From CAXBPY01 sp003455275 (lineage in GTDB: Bacteria > Bacteroidota > Bacteroidia > Chitinophagales > UBA10324): a stretch of DNA of 24,654 nt. The notes under the pieces were generated by a model. That model did not search any database and had not been told where the DNA came from. It saw only the letters and a program-made list of their open reading frames with translations. The DNA lies in the NCBI GenBank assembly GCA_963977675.1, contig CAXBPY010000046.1, forward strand, positions 1 to 24,654. The letters run 5' to 3'. Shown one piece after another: positions 15,047 through 23,494 of the stretch. The position numbers were made by a program, and so were the translations under genes. Position 1 is the first letter of the stretch. Each line of letters opens with the position of its first letter.

Positions 15047-16640
15047 TTGCAACTAAATCTTTCTTAAACTCTGAAGTAAAATGAAATTTAATCTTTGGAT
15101 GATTCTGCATCATTGTATTCAGCATGTAATTCGTTTCTGCCATATAAACAAAGTGGCCATCTTTATCCAAACAAATTTGCGTAGCCCGCAATCGAACAAA
15201 TTCCTGTAACTCTTTTTTATCATCACAAGTAACCCAGCATGCCTTATGCAATTGAAGCGGTCGCCATGAACAGGCAGCACCGTATTCATTTTGCAAGCGA
15301 TACTGAATCACCTCGAACTGAAGTTCGCCCACCACACCAACAATTTTTCTGTTGCCCGGTTGCTGTGTGAATAGTTGCGCAACTCCTTCGTCTGTCAATT
15401 GATGAATTCCTTTATCGAGCTGCTTGGTTTTCATTGGATCATTATTCACAAGCTCTTTAAAAATTTCAGGAGAGAAACTCGGTATGCCTTTGAAGTGAAG
15501 GTTCTCACCTTCAGTAAGCGTGTCACCGATTTTGAAATTGCCGGAGTCATACAATCCAATCACATCTCCCGGATAGGCCTCGTCGATAATATTTTTTGCA
15601 GAAGCCATGAACGAAGCCGGGCTGCTGAAACGCAATTGTTTTTGCAACCGCACATGCTGATAAAATTTATTGCGCTCAAATTTTCCAGAACAAATTCTTA
15701 AGAAAGCAATGCGGTCACGATGACGCGGATCCAGATTTGCGTGAATCTTAAAAACAAAACCACTGAAATTTTTTTCTTCGGGAAGAACTTCGCGCAAATC
15801 AGTTGGTCGTTCAATAGGAGCGGGAGCTATAGAAGTAAATGCACTGAGTAATTCGCGCACACCGAAATTGTTTACTGCACTTCCGAAAAATACCGGAGCC
15901 AGTTTTCCTTCGAGATATGCTTTGTGATCGAAGGCATCATACACACCTTCTATCAAATGAACATCTTCGCGAAGCTGATTCGCAAAGGGAGAAATGTGTT
16001 CATCCAGTAGTTCATCATCGAGTGAATTGATGCTTACAATTTCATCGGTTACTTTTTGTTGACTTGGATGAAAAAGGTTCAACGATTTTTCATAAAGATT
16101 GTAAACACCTTTGAAAGTTTGACCGATGCTGATTGGCCAGCTAAGCGGGCGCACTTTAATATTGAGTTTCGCTTCCAACTCATCCAGCAGATCAAAAGGA
16201 TTTCTACCTTCACGATCCATTTTGTTAATGAAAATAATTACAGGTGTGTCACGCATCCTGCATACCTCCATCAGCTTTTCGGTTTGTGCTTCCACACCTT
16301 TCACGCAGTCAATCACGAGTATCACACTGTCAACTGCCGTAAGTGTGCGATAAGTATCTTCAGCAAAATCTTTGTGGCCGGGAGTATCGAGCAGGTTGAT
16401 GATTTTGTTGTTGAATTCAAAAGTCATGACTGAAGTAGCGACAGAAATTCCGCGCTGCCTTTCAATATCCATAAAATCGCTGGTAGCGCTCTTCTTAATC
16501 TTATTGCTCTTTACTGCTCCTGCAGTTTGAATGGCTCCGCCGAACAATAAAAATTTTTCTGTAAGTGTGGTCTTGCCCGCATCCGGGTGACTGATAATGG
16601 CAAATGTTTTTCTCTTCTGAATTTCTTCTTGCAACGACAT
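15042..16640 (-). CDS. prfC: peptide chain release factor 3 (RF3)
   Basis: A 532-residue translational GTPase that removes RF1 or RF2 from the ribosome after termination. GTPase motifs are intact: G1 SHPDAGKT (17-24), the switch I region ERQRGISVATS, G3 DTPGHKDF (85-92) and G4 NKMD (139-142). Domain II (PVFFGSAVNNFGVRELL and KIHANLDPRHRDRIAFLRI) and domain III (VVGELQFEVIQYRL) follow in the order and length expected for RF3 rather than EF-G or LepA. The ATG at 16640 gives the usual short N-terminus and lies eight bases after a TAnnTTTG promoter element. lipB follows 26 bases downstream. Confidence 0.96.
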   Translation of the reverse strand: MSLQEEIQKRKTFAIISHPDAGKTTLTEKFLLFGGAIQTAGAVKSNKIKKSATSDFMDIERQRGISVATSVMTFEFNNKIINLLDTPGHKDFAEDTYRTLTAVDSVILVIDCVKGVEAQTEKLMEVCRMRDTPVIIFINKMDREGRNPFDLLDELEAKLNIKVRPLSWPISIGQTFKGVYNLYEKSLNLFHPSQQKVTDEIVSINSLDDELLDEHISPFANQLREDVHLIEGVYDAFDHKAYLEGKLAPVFFGSAVNNFGVRELLSAFTSIAPAPIERPTDLREVLPEEKNFSGFVFKIHANLDPRHRDRIAFLRICSGKFERNKFYQHVRLQKQLRFSSPASFMASAKNIIDEAYPGDVIGLYDSGNFKIGDTLTEGENLHFKGIPSFSPEIFKELVNNDPMKTKQLDKGIHQLTDEGVAQLFTQQPGNRKIVGVVGELQFEVIQYRLQNEYGAACSWRPLQLHKACWVTCDDKKELQEFVRLRATQICLDKDGHFVYMAETNYMLNTMMQNHPKIKFHFTSEFKKDLVAI

Positions 16641-16648
16641 AAGGCGCG

Positions 16649-16656
16649 CAAATGTA
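16649..16656 (-). promoter_or_regulatory. -7 promoter element of prfC-lipB
   Basis: TACATTTG on the minus strand matches TAnnTTTG exactly and lies eight bases before the prfC ATG. No -33 TTTG is present at the usual distance. The leader would be a few bases at most. Confidence 0.55.
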
Positions 16657-16720
16657 AAGAATGGGAATAAGCGCCGAATAAGTCAGCAAATAGTTTTTAA
16701 ATCAGAATCTCAGAAAGCAA

Positions 16721-16909
16721 TTAAACTTTCCCGTGAATGATTACCTCCTTGCCAAGGTCTTCATACATTTTAATCATGCGTGGAAGATCTGCTTTATTCG
16801 CCACACGCATTTTTACTCCCCGACCGCGGGCTCCTTTATTTTTTATTTCAATAAAAATATCGTCTGTGTTTTCCGGTTTTCCGTAACTGGTTTTCTTTTT
16901 CAGAGGCAT
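16721..16909 (-). CDS. small basic protein of unknown function
   Basis: A 62-residue protein, MPLKKKTSYGKPENTDDIFI..., rich in Lys and Arg with a GARGRGVKMR stretch and a C-terminal amphipathic part (DLPRMIKMYEDLGKEVIIHGKV). I do not recognise a named family. It reads like a real gene: ATG start, a balanced globular composition, no better frame on either strand, and a place in an otherwise empty stretch between prfC and the acyltransferase. The basic N-terminal half suggests nucleic acid or ribosome contact, but that is speculation. It is divergent from the gene at 17004 and 80 bases upstream of prfC in the same direction. No clear promoter element is seen. Confidence 0.6.
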   Translation of the reverse strand: MPLKKKTSYGKPENTDDIFIEIKNKGARGRGVKMRVANKADLPRMIKMYEDLGKEVIIHGKV

Positions 16910-17003
16910 GGCAAAATCTGTTTTGGTATTTCCGAGTTGAATATAGTATTCGAAAATTAAATTCCAATTTTTTAAAAACTATTTTCGTCGCAACGAAATA
17001 AAA

Positions 17004-17849
17004 TTGACGCGAGCGCTTTTTAAAATATTTTCATTTCTGCCGCTGAATATTCTTTATCTCATTTCAGCTGTGGTGGCATTTTTACTTGCTTATGTTTTTC
17101 GATATCGCAAACAGGTAATTCTTACTAATATTAAAAATTCTTTTCCGCAAAAAAGCGAAGAAGAGGTATCGGCAATCTGTCATGAATACTATCGCCATAT
17201 GAGCGACCTGATTGTGGAAAGTATCAAAGCATATAGAATTTCGAAAGCCGATTTAAAAAGGAGAATCCGTATCGTAAACCTTCCTGATTTGAACCGTTAT
17301 GCTGATGAAAGAAGGAGCGTGATCATTTTGCTTGGTCATACCAGCAATTGGGAGTGGAATGGATTGATGCTTGGACTTACTGCAAACTATCATCCGCAGG
17401 TAGTGTATCGCCCGCTTAGCAACAAAAAGATGGATGAGTTTATGCTAAAACTTCGAATGCGCTTTGGTTGTTTTCCGCTGAGTGAAAAAAATATTGCCCG
17501 TAATCTTATCTCCATGCAATACGAACAAACCGCCACCGCATTTTTAGCAGACCAAACTCCTTCGGCTCAGCATGCTACATGGATTCCCTTTTTGCATCAG
17601 GATACTCCTTTCTTCAGTGGTGTTGAAAAACTTGCCCGGAAATTGAATCTGCCTGTTCTTTATGCAAGTACACGAAAGCTCAAACGCGGATATTATCTCT
17701 ACCGATTCGAAATCATTACCGAAGAACCGAAGGATACGGAAGAAAATTTTATTATGAAATCGTTCGCTGAAAAACTCGAGCGCGATATTTCAAATCAACC
17801 TTATAACTGGTTGTGGAGCCACAGGAGATGGAAGCACAAGCGGAATTAA
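17004..17849 (+). CDS. LpxL/HtrB-type lipid A acyltransferase
   Basis: A 281-residue member of the lysophospholipid acyltransferase (LPLAT) lipid A family. It adds a secondary acyl chain to lipid A on the inner face of the cytoplasmic membrane. A single N-terminal membrane helix (ILYLISAVVAFLLAYVF, 16-32) precedes the catalytic HX4E motif HTSNWE (H112, E117). DQTPS (183-187) and the C-terminal YNWLWSHRRWKHKR are also typical. The start is the TTG at 17004. The frame stays open upstream to 16947 without ATG or GTG, and the protein length and N-terminal MTRALFKIFSFLP fit the family. A degenerate -7 element, TATTTTCG, lies at 16980-16987. Which acyl position it modifies cannot be told. Confidence 0.88.
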   Translation: MTRALFKIFSFLPLNILYLISAVVAFLLAYVFRYRKQVILTNIKNSFPQKSEEEVSAICHEYYRHMSDLIVESIKAYRISKADLKRRIRIVNLPDLNRYADERRSVIILLGHTSNWEWNGLMLGLTANYHPQVVYRPLSNKKMDEFMLKLRMRFGCFPLSEKNIARNLISMQYEQTATAFLADQTPSAQHATWIPFLHQDTPFFSGVEKLARKLNLPVLYASTRKLKRGYYLYRFEIITEEPKDTEENFIMKSFAEKLERDISNQPYNWLWSHRRWKHKRN

Positions 17850-17856
17850 GAATTAA

Positions 17857-17901
17857 GATTTTAGATTTATGATTTTAGATTTCAATTACAATACTAAAAT
17901 C
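17857..17901. repeat. short AT-rich direct and inverted repeat between convergent genes
   Basis: GATTTTAGATTT occurs at 17857-17868 and again at 17871-17882, a 14-base period. CTAAAATC at 17894-17901 is the inverse complement of GATTTTAG and overlaps the stop codon of the permease gene. The second direct copy and the inverted copy can form an 8-bp AT-rich stem with a 15-base loop. It fills the 50 bases between two converging genes and may serve as a weak two-way terminator. Confidence 0.7.
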
Positions 17902-19150
17902 ACTTAAACCGGATTGCATCTACAGGGTGCAGGCGTGAAGCAGTGATGGCGGGAATGATTCCGGCTATTAATCCAATTGTGGCAGAGATTAAAATTCCAA
18001 TTGAAATATTTTTAGCGTCGAGCACAAAATTGAAGTCAATGATATTGTTAGCAACAAGAAGAATCAGATAAACGAATATCAATCCCAGCATTCCTCCAAT
18101 GATTGAGAGGATGATACTCTCAATCAGGAACTCGAGCATAATGAAATAACTTTTTGCTCCGAGTGCTTTTTTGATTCCGATCAGATTGGTTCGTTCACGC
18201 ACACTTACAAACATGATATTGGCTATTCCGAAACCACCAACCAGTATGGCAAAACCACCAATGATGAACCCAACCCAATCTACCATCGAAAAAATTCCTG
18301 AAATCATATTGGAAATAAAACTGATCTGGTTCATAGCGAAATTGTCTTTTTCGCGCGGCTGTTGCCGGCGTATGTTGCGCATCACTCCGCGTATTTCATC
18401 TTTTAATTCATCAATGCTCGCTCCGTCTTTCGCTTTGATAATTAGATTTGGTTCTATGTTCATTCCATCAACATACACACGGGTCTTCAGAAAATTGTAT
18501 GGCACCATTATCTGATTGTCGTCGGTGTTATCAATAATGCTTTCACCTTCTTTTTTAAAAACACCAATCACAGAAACCTTTCTATCCATGAATGTAATTT
18601 CTTTTCCAATCGGATCGGTGTTAGGTGGGAAGAGACCATCCAGAACATTGGAGCCAATGATGCAGACTGCATTACCAGCTGATGATTCTGATGGCGTGAA
18701 AAACCTGCCATCCTGCAATTCGATTTTTATTATTTCATCATAGTTTGCAGAAGCACCGCAGATGTAGGCATTGTTGATGCTGTAATCTAAGCGCTTGATT
18801 GTTTTACCATCAATATAAAGCACAATGCCTATGGCTGAAGCTGAAGGAATTTTGCCCTGCAATTGTTTCATCTCCATATAAGAGGTGTGTGGGCGCTTCA
18901 TGTATTCCCACCATGGATAATCTTCTTCAAAACTCCAGGGCCACTTGTTTACATAGATTACATCGTCTCCATATTTTTCAAAACCCTGCTGAAGATTATT
19001 CTCCAGTGAATCAACAGAAGAAAAAATAGTGATGACACAAAAAATACCTATTGAAATTCCGAGTAGCGTGAGAAATGTACGCAGCTTGTTTTTCCATAGT
19101 TCATGCACTGCCGAAAAAAAGCTTTCTTCAAAAATGCGAAAGATCAACAT
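17900..19150 (-). CDS. MacB/FtsX-type ABC transporter permease
   Basis: A 416-residue permease with the MacB layout. A cytoplasmic start (ESFFSAVHELWKNKLRTFLT) leads into membrane helix 1 at about 26-48. A periplasmic MacB_PCD domain spans about 50-280 (VSVIGVFKKEG; DDNQIMVPYNFLKTR). Three helices follow at about 288-310, 337-360 and 380-402, with the FtsX signatures GIANIMFVSVRERTNLIGIKKALGA and a final ITASRLHPVDAIRFK. Such permeases work as dimers with a MacB/LolD-like ATPase and often a membrane-fusion protein in efflux or mechanotransmission. No partner ATPase is adjacent; the lptB gene nearby belongs to LPS export and is not the likely partner. The ATG at 19150 follows TACTTTCG (19162-19155), one mismatch from the -7 consensus. 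Confidence 0.88.
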   Translation of the reverse strand: MLIFRIFEESFFSAVHELWKNKLRTFLTLLGISIGIFCVITIFSSVDSLENNLQQGFEKYGDDVIYVNKWPWSFEEDYPWWEYMKRPHTSYMEMKQLQGKIPSASAIGIVLYIDGKTIKRLDYSINNAYICGASANYDEIIKIELQDGRFFTPSESSAGNAVCIIGSNVLDGLFPPNTDPIGKEITFMDRKVSVIGVFKKEGESIIDNTDDNQIMVPYNFLKTRVYVDGMNIEPNLIIKAKDGASIDELKDEIRGVMRNIRRQQPREKDNFAMNQISFISNMISGIFSMVDWVGFIIGGFAILVGGFGIANIMFVSVRERTNLIGIKKALGAKSYFIMLEFLIESIILSIIGGMLGLIFVYLILLVANNIIDFNFVLDAKNISIGILISATIGLIAGIIPAITASRLHPVDAIRFK

Positions 19151-19205
19151 GAGGCGAAAGTAAATGAACGCAACAGAAAATCTGCCGTCAAAAATTTCAT
19201 CCTGT

Positions 19206-19213
19206 TAATTTTG
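19206..19213 (+). promoter_or_regulatory. -7 promoter element of the membrane protein gene
   Basis: TAATTTTG matches TAnnTTTG exactly, with four bases (CAGT) before the ATG at 19218. Transcription would start at or next to the start codon, giving a leaderless or nearly leaderless message. No -33 TTTG element is apparent. Confidence 0.5.
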
Positions 19214-19217
19214 CAGT

Positions 19218-19895
19218 ATGATTGAAAACATTCCACTCTACATTCCATCAGTTTTTTTTGCAACCGTTCTACTCACTGTTTTCTTTTTTCTGAAGGCTTG
19301 CAATCAATCTAGAATTGTATTGATTATTCTGCTGGGATGGATAATTGTTCAGTCGGTTATTGGTTACAATAAAATTTACGCGGTCACAGATTCTTTTCCT
19401 CCAAGACTTATTTTCCTGATAGCTCCGCCGCTGTTCTTGATTATTTTTTTATTTATAAATGCTAAGGGCAGAAAATTTATTGACTCGCTGGATATTCAGT
19501 GGCTCACGCTTTTGCATTTTGTCCGTGTTCCGGTTGAAGCAACACTCTACTTGCTTTTCATGCAAAAATTAATTCCGCAAATCATGACTTTTGATGGAAA
19601 CAATTTTGACATTATCTCGGGAATCTCAGCGCCGGCAATTGCTTTTTTTGGATTCATTCAGCCAACCTTAAACAAAAAAATTCTTATCCTCTGGAATATT
19701 ATCTGCCTTGCCTTACTGATAAACATTGTAGTGACTGCAATTCTTAGCTTTCCTTTTCCATTTCAGCAGTTGGCATTCGATCAGCCAAATATTGGTTTGC
19801 TTTATTTTCCTTTTATGTTATTGCCGGGAGTAATAGTGCCGTTGGTTCTGTTCTCTCATCTCGTAACTATTCGTCAGTTACTGATTCGGAAATAG
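19218..19895 (+). CDS. polytopic membrane protein of unknown function
   Basis: A 225-residue protein that I cannot assign to a named family. Hydrophobic segments at about 6-27, 32-50, 63-82, 96-118, 133-149, 154-180 and 193-220 suggest six or seven membrane helices. The loops are short. Distinctive stretches are LLHFVRVPVEATLY in helix 4 and LYFPFMLLPGVIVPLVLF in the last helix, where prolines and aromatics could line a binding pocket. There is no obvious enzyme or transporter motif. It is divergent from the permease gene and convergent with lptB, whose stop codon is only three bases away. It is therefore probably transcribed alone from the element at 19206-19213. Confidence 0.8.
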   Translation: MIENIPLYIPSVFFATVLLTVFFFLKACNQSRIVLIILLGWIIVQSVIGYNKIYAVTDSFPPRLIFLIAPPLFLIIFLFINAKGRKFIDSLDIQWLTLLHFVRVPVEATLYLLFMQKLIPQIMTFDGNNFDIISGISAPAIAFFGFIQPTLNKKILILWNIICLALLINIVVTAILSFPFPFQQLAFDQPNIGLLYFPFMLLPGVIVPLVLFSHLVTIRQLLIRK

Positions 19896-19898
19896 AAT

Positions 19899-20642
19899 TC
19901 ATATCTCAATTGTCTTTCTTCGGAATTCAAAATTTCTTCCGAGATAAACAGCTCTGACTTGCTCATCATTTGCAAGTTCTTCGGCAGTACCGCTGCGAAA
20001 AATTTTTCCTTCCACTAATAAGTATGCGCGGTCGGTGATGCTGAGTGTTTCCTGTACATTGTGGTCGGTGATCAGTATTCCAATGTTTTTAAATTTCAAT
20101 CGCGCTACGATCCGCTGAATATCTTCAACCGCAATAGGATCAATACCGGCAAACGGCTCGTCAAGTAAAATAAATTTCGGATCAGTAGCAAGCGCCCTTG
20201 CTATTTCAGTTCTTCTTCTTTCGCCGCCACTTAATAAATCACCGCGACTTTTCCGGATATGATTTAATCCAAACTCTGCAATAAGTGAATTCATTTTCTC
20301 TTCGCGCACCTCACTTCTTTTTTCAGTCATCTCCAAAACAGCCATGATATTGTCTTCCACGCTTAGCTTACGGAATATGCTTGCTTCTTGTGGCAGATAA
20401 CCGATGCCCAGTTGCGCTCGCTTATACATCGGCTGGTTTGTAATATCAGTATCGTCCAGAAAAATATGGCCGTCGTCTGCTTTAATCAATCCTACGGTCA
20501 TGTAAAAAGTAGTGGTTTTGCCGGCGCCATTAGGTCCCAGCAAACCAACAATTTCTCCCTGATTCACCTGGACCGAAACATGGTCAACTACTTTTCGCCT
20601 GCGATATGTTTTTTCTAAATCTTCAGTTCTTAGTAGTGCCAT
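19899..20642 (-). CDS. lptB: LPS export ABC transporter ATPase LptB
   Basis: A 247-residue ATPase that powers extraction of LPS from the inner membrane through LptFG and the Lpt bridge. It has Walker A GPNGAGKT (36-43), the Q loop at Q85 (YLPQEASIF), the ABC signature LSGGE (137-141), Walker B FILLDEP with E162, and H194 in TDHN. YLPQEASIFRKLSV, LSGGERRRTEIARALA and the ending RAVYLGRNF identify LptB rather than a branched-chain amino acid ATPase. The ATG at 20642 lies 17 bases after the recJ stop codon, so the two genes are probably co-transcribed. lptF, lptG and lptC are not in the window, which is usual for scattered Lpt genes in this phylum. Confidence 0.94.
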   Translation of the reverse strand: MALLRTEDLEKTYRRRKVVDHVSVQVNQGEIVGLLGPNGAGKTTTFYMTVGLIKADDGHIFLDDTDITNQPMYKRAQLGIGYLPQEASIFRKLSVEDNIMAVLEMTEKRSEVREEKMNSLIAEFGLNHIRKSRGDLLSGGERRRTEIARALATDPKFILLDEPFAGIDPIAVEDIQRIVARLKFKNIGILITDHNVQETLSITDRAYLLVEGKIFRSGTAEELANDEQVRAVYLGRNFEFRRKTIEI

Positions 20643-20659
20643 AAAAATTCATTCTCTTT

Positions 20660-22366
20660 CTAAATTGGTTCACTTGCTATGATATCTCTGACATTCATTT
20701 CGATCGTCTTGATATTGTTCCACTCATTTTCTTCAAGCGTATAACAAATATCAATTGGAACTTTGCTTTTAACCAGGTCAAAATATTGATCACCGGAAAA
20801 CGCAATTCCGTTCAGGCGATAAGGTGTATCTGTTTTCATAAGTGATAACTTAAGATGATTGACACCAACGATTCTTGAATGACCGGTATCAACCATTCTT
20901 TTAGAAACAAAAACCGGTTTCATATTATGAGGGCCGAATGGAGCAAACTGTTTTAGCACATCGTAAAAACGATTACTGATATCTGCAGGAGAAATTTCAG
21001 CATCAATTGTAATTTCGGGAACCAGCATTCGTTCGTCAATACTCTGCGACACCACTTCTTCAAATCGCTGTTTGAAAGCCTCCACATTTTCTTTTTTCAA
21101 TGTAAGTCCGGCGGCAAACATGTGACCGCCAAATTGCTCAAGTAAATCGCTGCAGCTTTTGATTGCATTGTAAATATCATAACCTGCAACTGAGCGTGCA
21201 GAACCGGCGGCAACTCCGTTGCTCTCAGTTAAAATTATTGTTGGCCTGTAATAATGATCGAGCATGCGAGAAGCAACAATTCCAATTACTCCTTTGTGCC
21301 AGTGCGGCTGAAACAGAACTGTAGATTTTTTTTCCTGCTCTGAATCATCATTCAGCATTTGCAGCGCTTCATTGGTAATGGATTCATCTACTTCTTTTCG
21401 TGCCTTATTTTTTTCATTCAGTGTATCAGCATTGTTTTCGGCTTGCGTTGAGGTTTCTGATATCAGAAGCTTCACTGCGTTTCGTGCGTCGTCCATTCTG
21501 CCGGCTGCATTAATCCGCGGACCAAGTATGAAAACAATATCAGAAATATTCAGTTCGCGTTTCGCGTTTGAAGCTTTGATCAGCGCTTTCACACCTTCGC
21601 GTGGATTATTATTTAACTGTTGAAGCCCAAGAAATGCAAGCACCCTGTTTTCACCTGTTATCGGAACAATGTCAGATGCAATGCTGATGACAACCAGATC
21701 AAGTAAGGAATGCAATTCAGCTTCAGGTATTGAATGCGTGAGTGCAAAAGCCTGCATCAGCTTAAAACCGATCCCGCATCCGCTTAATTCTTTATAAGGA
21801 TAATCGCAATCCACTCGTTTTGGATCAAGCACAGCTACAGCGGCAGGAATTTCTTCGCCAGGCAAGTGATGATCGCAAATGATGAAGTCAATTCCTAAAT
21901 TGTTTGCATATTCAATTTTATCCATGGCCTTAATGCCACAGTCCAGCGCAATGATGAGTTGGAATCCATTTGCCTTTGCCCAATCAATTCCCTGATGAGA
22001 AATTCCGTAACCTTCTATGTATCGATCCGGCAGGTAATAATTTAAATCGTTGTAATATTTTTTTAAAAAAGTATAAACGGTCGCAACACTTGTTGTTCCG
22101 TCAACATCATAATCTCCGTAGATAAGAATTTTTTCTTTCTGCTGCATGGCAGATTGTATACGGGCAATCGCTTTGTCCATGTCTTTCATCAGAAAGGGAT
22201 CGTGAAGGTGTTTCCATTCCGGCCGAAAAAAATCTTTAGCCTCTGAAAATGTAGCGATGCTTCGCTGGGCCAGCAACTGACATAGCACAGGATGAATTTT
22301 CAGTACATCATTCAAATGTTTTGCAATTCCCTGATCAAATCCTTTTACAACCCAGCGTTTTTTCAT
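20660..22366 (-). CDS. recJ: single-stranded-DNA-specific 5'-3' exonuclease RecJ
   Basis: A 568-residue DHH-family nuclease of normal RecJ length (E. coli 577). It degrades single-stranded DNA 5' to 3' in recombination and mismatch repair. The metal-binding motifs are all present: YGDYDVDGTTS (83-93), ALDCGI (140-145), CDHH (164-167) and ASDIVP (230-235). The DHHA1 domain shows FGGHMFAAGLTL, and the C-terminal OB-like domain follows (PFGPHNMKPVF). The ATG at 22366 gives MKKRWVV as in relatives. The gene lies 72 bases after galE in the same direction and 17 bases before lptB. Confidence 0.95.
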   Translation of the reverse strand: MKKRWVVKGFDQGIAKHLNDVLKIHPVLCQLLAQRSIATFSEAKDFFRPEWKHLHDPFLMKDMDKAIARIQSAMQQKEKILIYGDYDVDGTTSVATVYTFLKKYYNDLNYYLPDRYIEGYGISHQGIDWAKANGFQLIIALDCGIKAMDKIEYANNLGIDFIICDHHLPGEEIPAAVAVLDPKRVDCDYPYKELSGCGIGFKLMQAFALTHSIPEAELHSLLDLVVISIASDIVPITGENRVLAFLGLQQLNNNPREGVKALIKASNAKRELNISDIVFILGPRINAAGRMDDARNAVKLLISETSTQAENNADTLNEKNKARKEVDESITNEALQMLNDDSEQEKKSTVLFQPHWHKGVIGIVASRMLDHYYRPTIILTESNGVAAGSARSVAGYDIYNAIKSCSDLLEQFGGHMFAAGLTLKKENVEAFKQRFEEVVSQSIDERMLVPEITIDAEISPADISNRFYDVLKQFAPFGPHNMKPVFVSKRMVDTGHSRIVGVNHLKLSLMKTDTPYRLNGIAFSGDQYFDLVKSKVPIDICYTLEENEWNNIKTIEMNVRDIIASEPI

Positions 22367-22438
22367 TTAGAAGTTTCTAAAAATATTTTACTGTGAAAAT
22401 AATTGTGGCTGAACGAAGCAACTGAAAATTTAGTCTGT

Positions 22439-23476
22439 TCATGATGCATGAATTTTTTTTGTCCATCGCCATGCTGTTTCAATCATTTCATCTAAACCTT
22501 TCAGTTTATTCCAGCCGAGTTTCTCTGATGCTTTCTTGTTGTCAGAATAAATTGATAAAACATCGCCTGGCCTTCGCGGTCCTATTTTGTAATTAAGTTT
22601 CACGCCGGTAATTTTTTCAAAAGTATTAAGAACTTCAAGAACTGAATATCCTTTTCCGGTTCCGAGGTTCATGACTTCTGCATTCCAGTTTTTTTTCTGC
22701 TTGTCCGCAGATGGATTGTTCATCAGATACATAAGCGCCATAGTATGTGCTGCTGCGATGTCGCATACATGTATGTAATCGCGGATACAAGAGCCGTCCG
22801 GCGTCGGGTAATCATTACCATGAACGGTGAGCTGATTATTTTTTCCGATGGCAGAATTGCAAACAGCCGGAAAAAGATTTTGCGGAGCACCAATCGGCAA
22901 TTCACCAATCTCTGCTGATGGATGAGCACCCACCGGATTGAAATAGCGAAGCATGATAAACCTTGTATCGGTTACAGGCGCCGAATCGAATATCATTTTC
23001 TCGCCTATTTGTTTGGTTCTTCCATAAGGTGATTCCGCTTCCGGAAGCGGTGTGTCTTCATCTACCGGAAGTGTTTTTACATTTCCATAAACTGAACACG
23101 AGGAAGAAAAAATAAAATATGGAACCGCAAATTCTTTTGCGCAATCCAGAATATTGATTTGTGAAATAAGGTTGTTCCGAAAGTATAGCAGCGGATGCCC
23201 GACTGATTCTCCAACAGATTTGTAAGCGGCGAAGTGAATGATGCCTTCAATCTTTTTATTCTCTTCAAAAACTTTTTTTACAGAATTGAGATCACACAGA
23301 TCAACTTCATAATTCAGAATTTTTTTTCCGGTAATGGTTTCAATTCCACTCAATATTTTTTTATCAGAGCGTGAAAAGTTGTCGATGGAAATAATATCAA
23401 ATCCTTTTAAAACCAAATCAACAATAGTGTGCGAACCGATATATCCGCAGCCGCCTGTGACAAGAATTTTTTTCAC
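22439..23476 (-). CDS. galE: UDP-glucose 4-epimerase GalE
   Basis: A 345-residue extended short-chain dehydrogenase that interconverts UDP-glucose and UDP-galactose (or the N-acetyl forms) using bound NAD. The Rossmann motif TGGCGYIGSH is at 7-16. The catalytic residues are S126 (FSSSCSVYG) and Y151/K155 (SPYGRTKQIGE), shifted two places from S124, Y149 and K153 of E. coli. RYFNPVGAHPSAEIGE and DYIHVCDIA are typical of GalE. It follows the gene at 23495 by 18 bases, so the two lie in one operon with rfbA upstream. It probably supplies sugar for surface polysaccharide or LPS. Confidence 0.93.
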   Translation of the reverse strand: MKKILVTGGCGYIGSHTIVDLVLKGFDIISIDNFSRSDKKILSGIETITGKKILNYEVDLCDLNSVKKVFEENKKIEGIIHFAAYKSVGESVGHPLLYFRNNLISQINILDCAKEFAVPYFIFSSSCSVYGNVKTLPVDEDTPLPEAESPYGRTKQIGEKMIFDSAPVTDTRFIMLRYFNPVGAHPSAEIGELPIGAPQNLFPAVCNSAIGKNNQLTVHGNDYPTPDGSCIRDYIHVCDIAAAHTMALMYLMNNPSADKQKKNWNAEVMNLGTGKGYSVLEVLNTFEKITGVKLNYKIGPRRPGDVLSIYSDNKKASEKLGWNKLKGLDEMIETAWRWTKKIHAS

Positions 23477-23494
23477 TTCAGAAATTTTTCCGGA

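Noticed and set aside
16056..16433. 125-codon frame antisense to prfC
   Set aside because: It is the complement of the conserved GTPase domain of release factor 3 and has no features of its own.
17900..20642. The permease at 17900 and the ATPase at 19899 as one ABC transporter
   Set aside because: The ATPase carries LptB-specific motifs, the permease is of the MacB/FtsX type, and a convergent gene lies between them, so they are not an operon.
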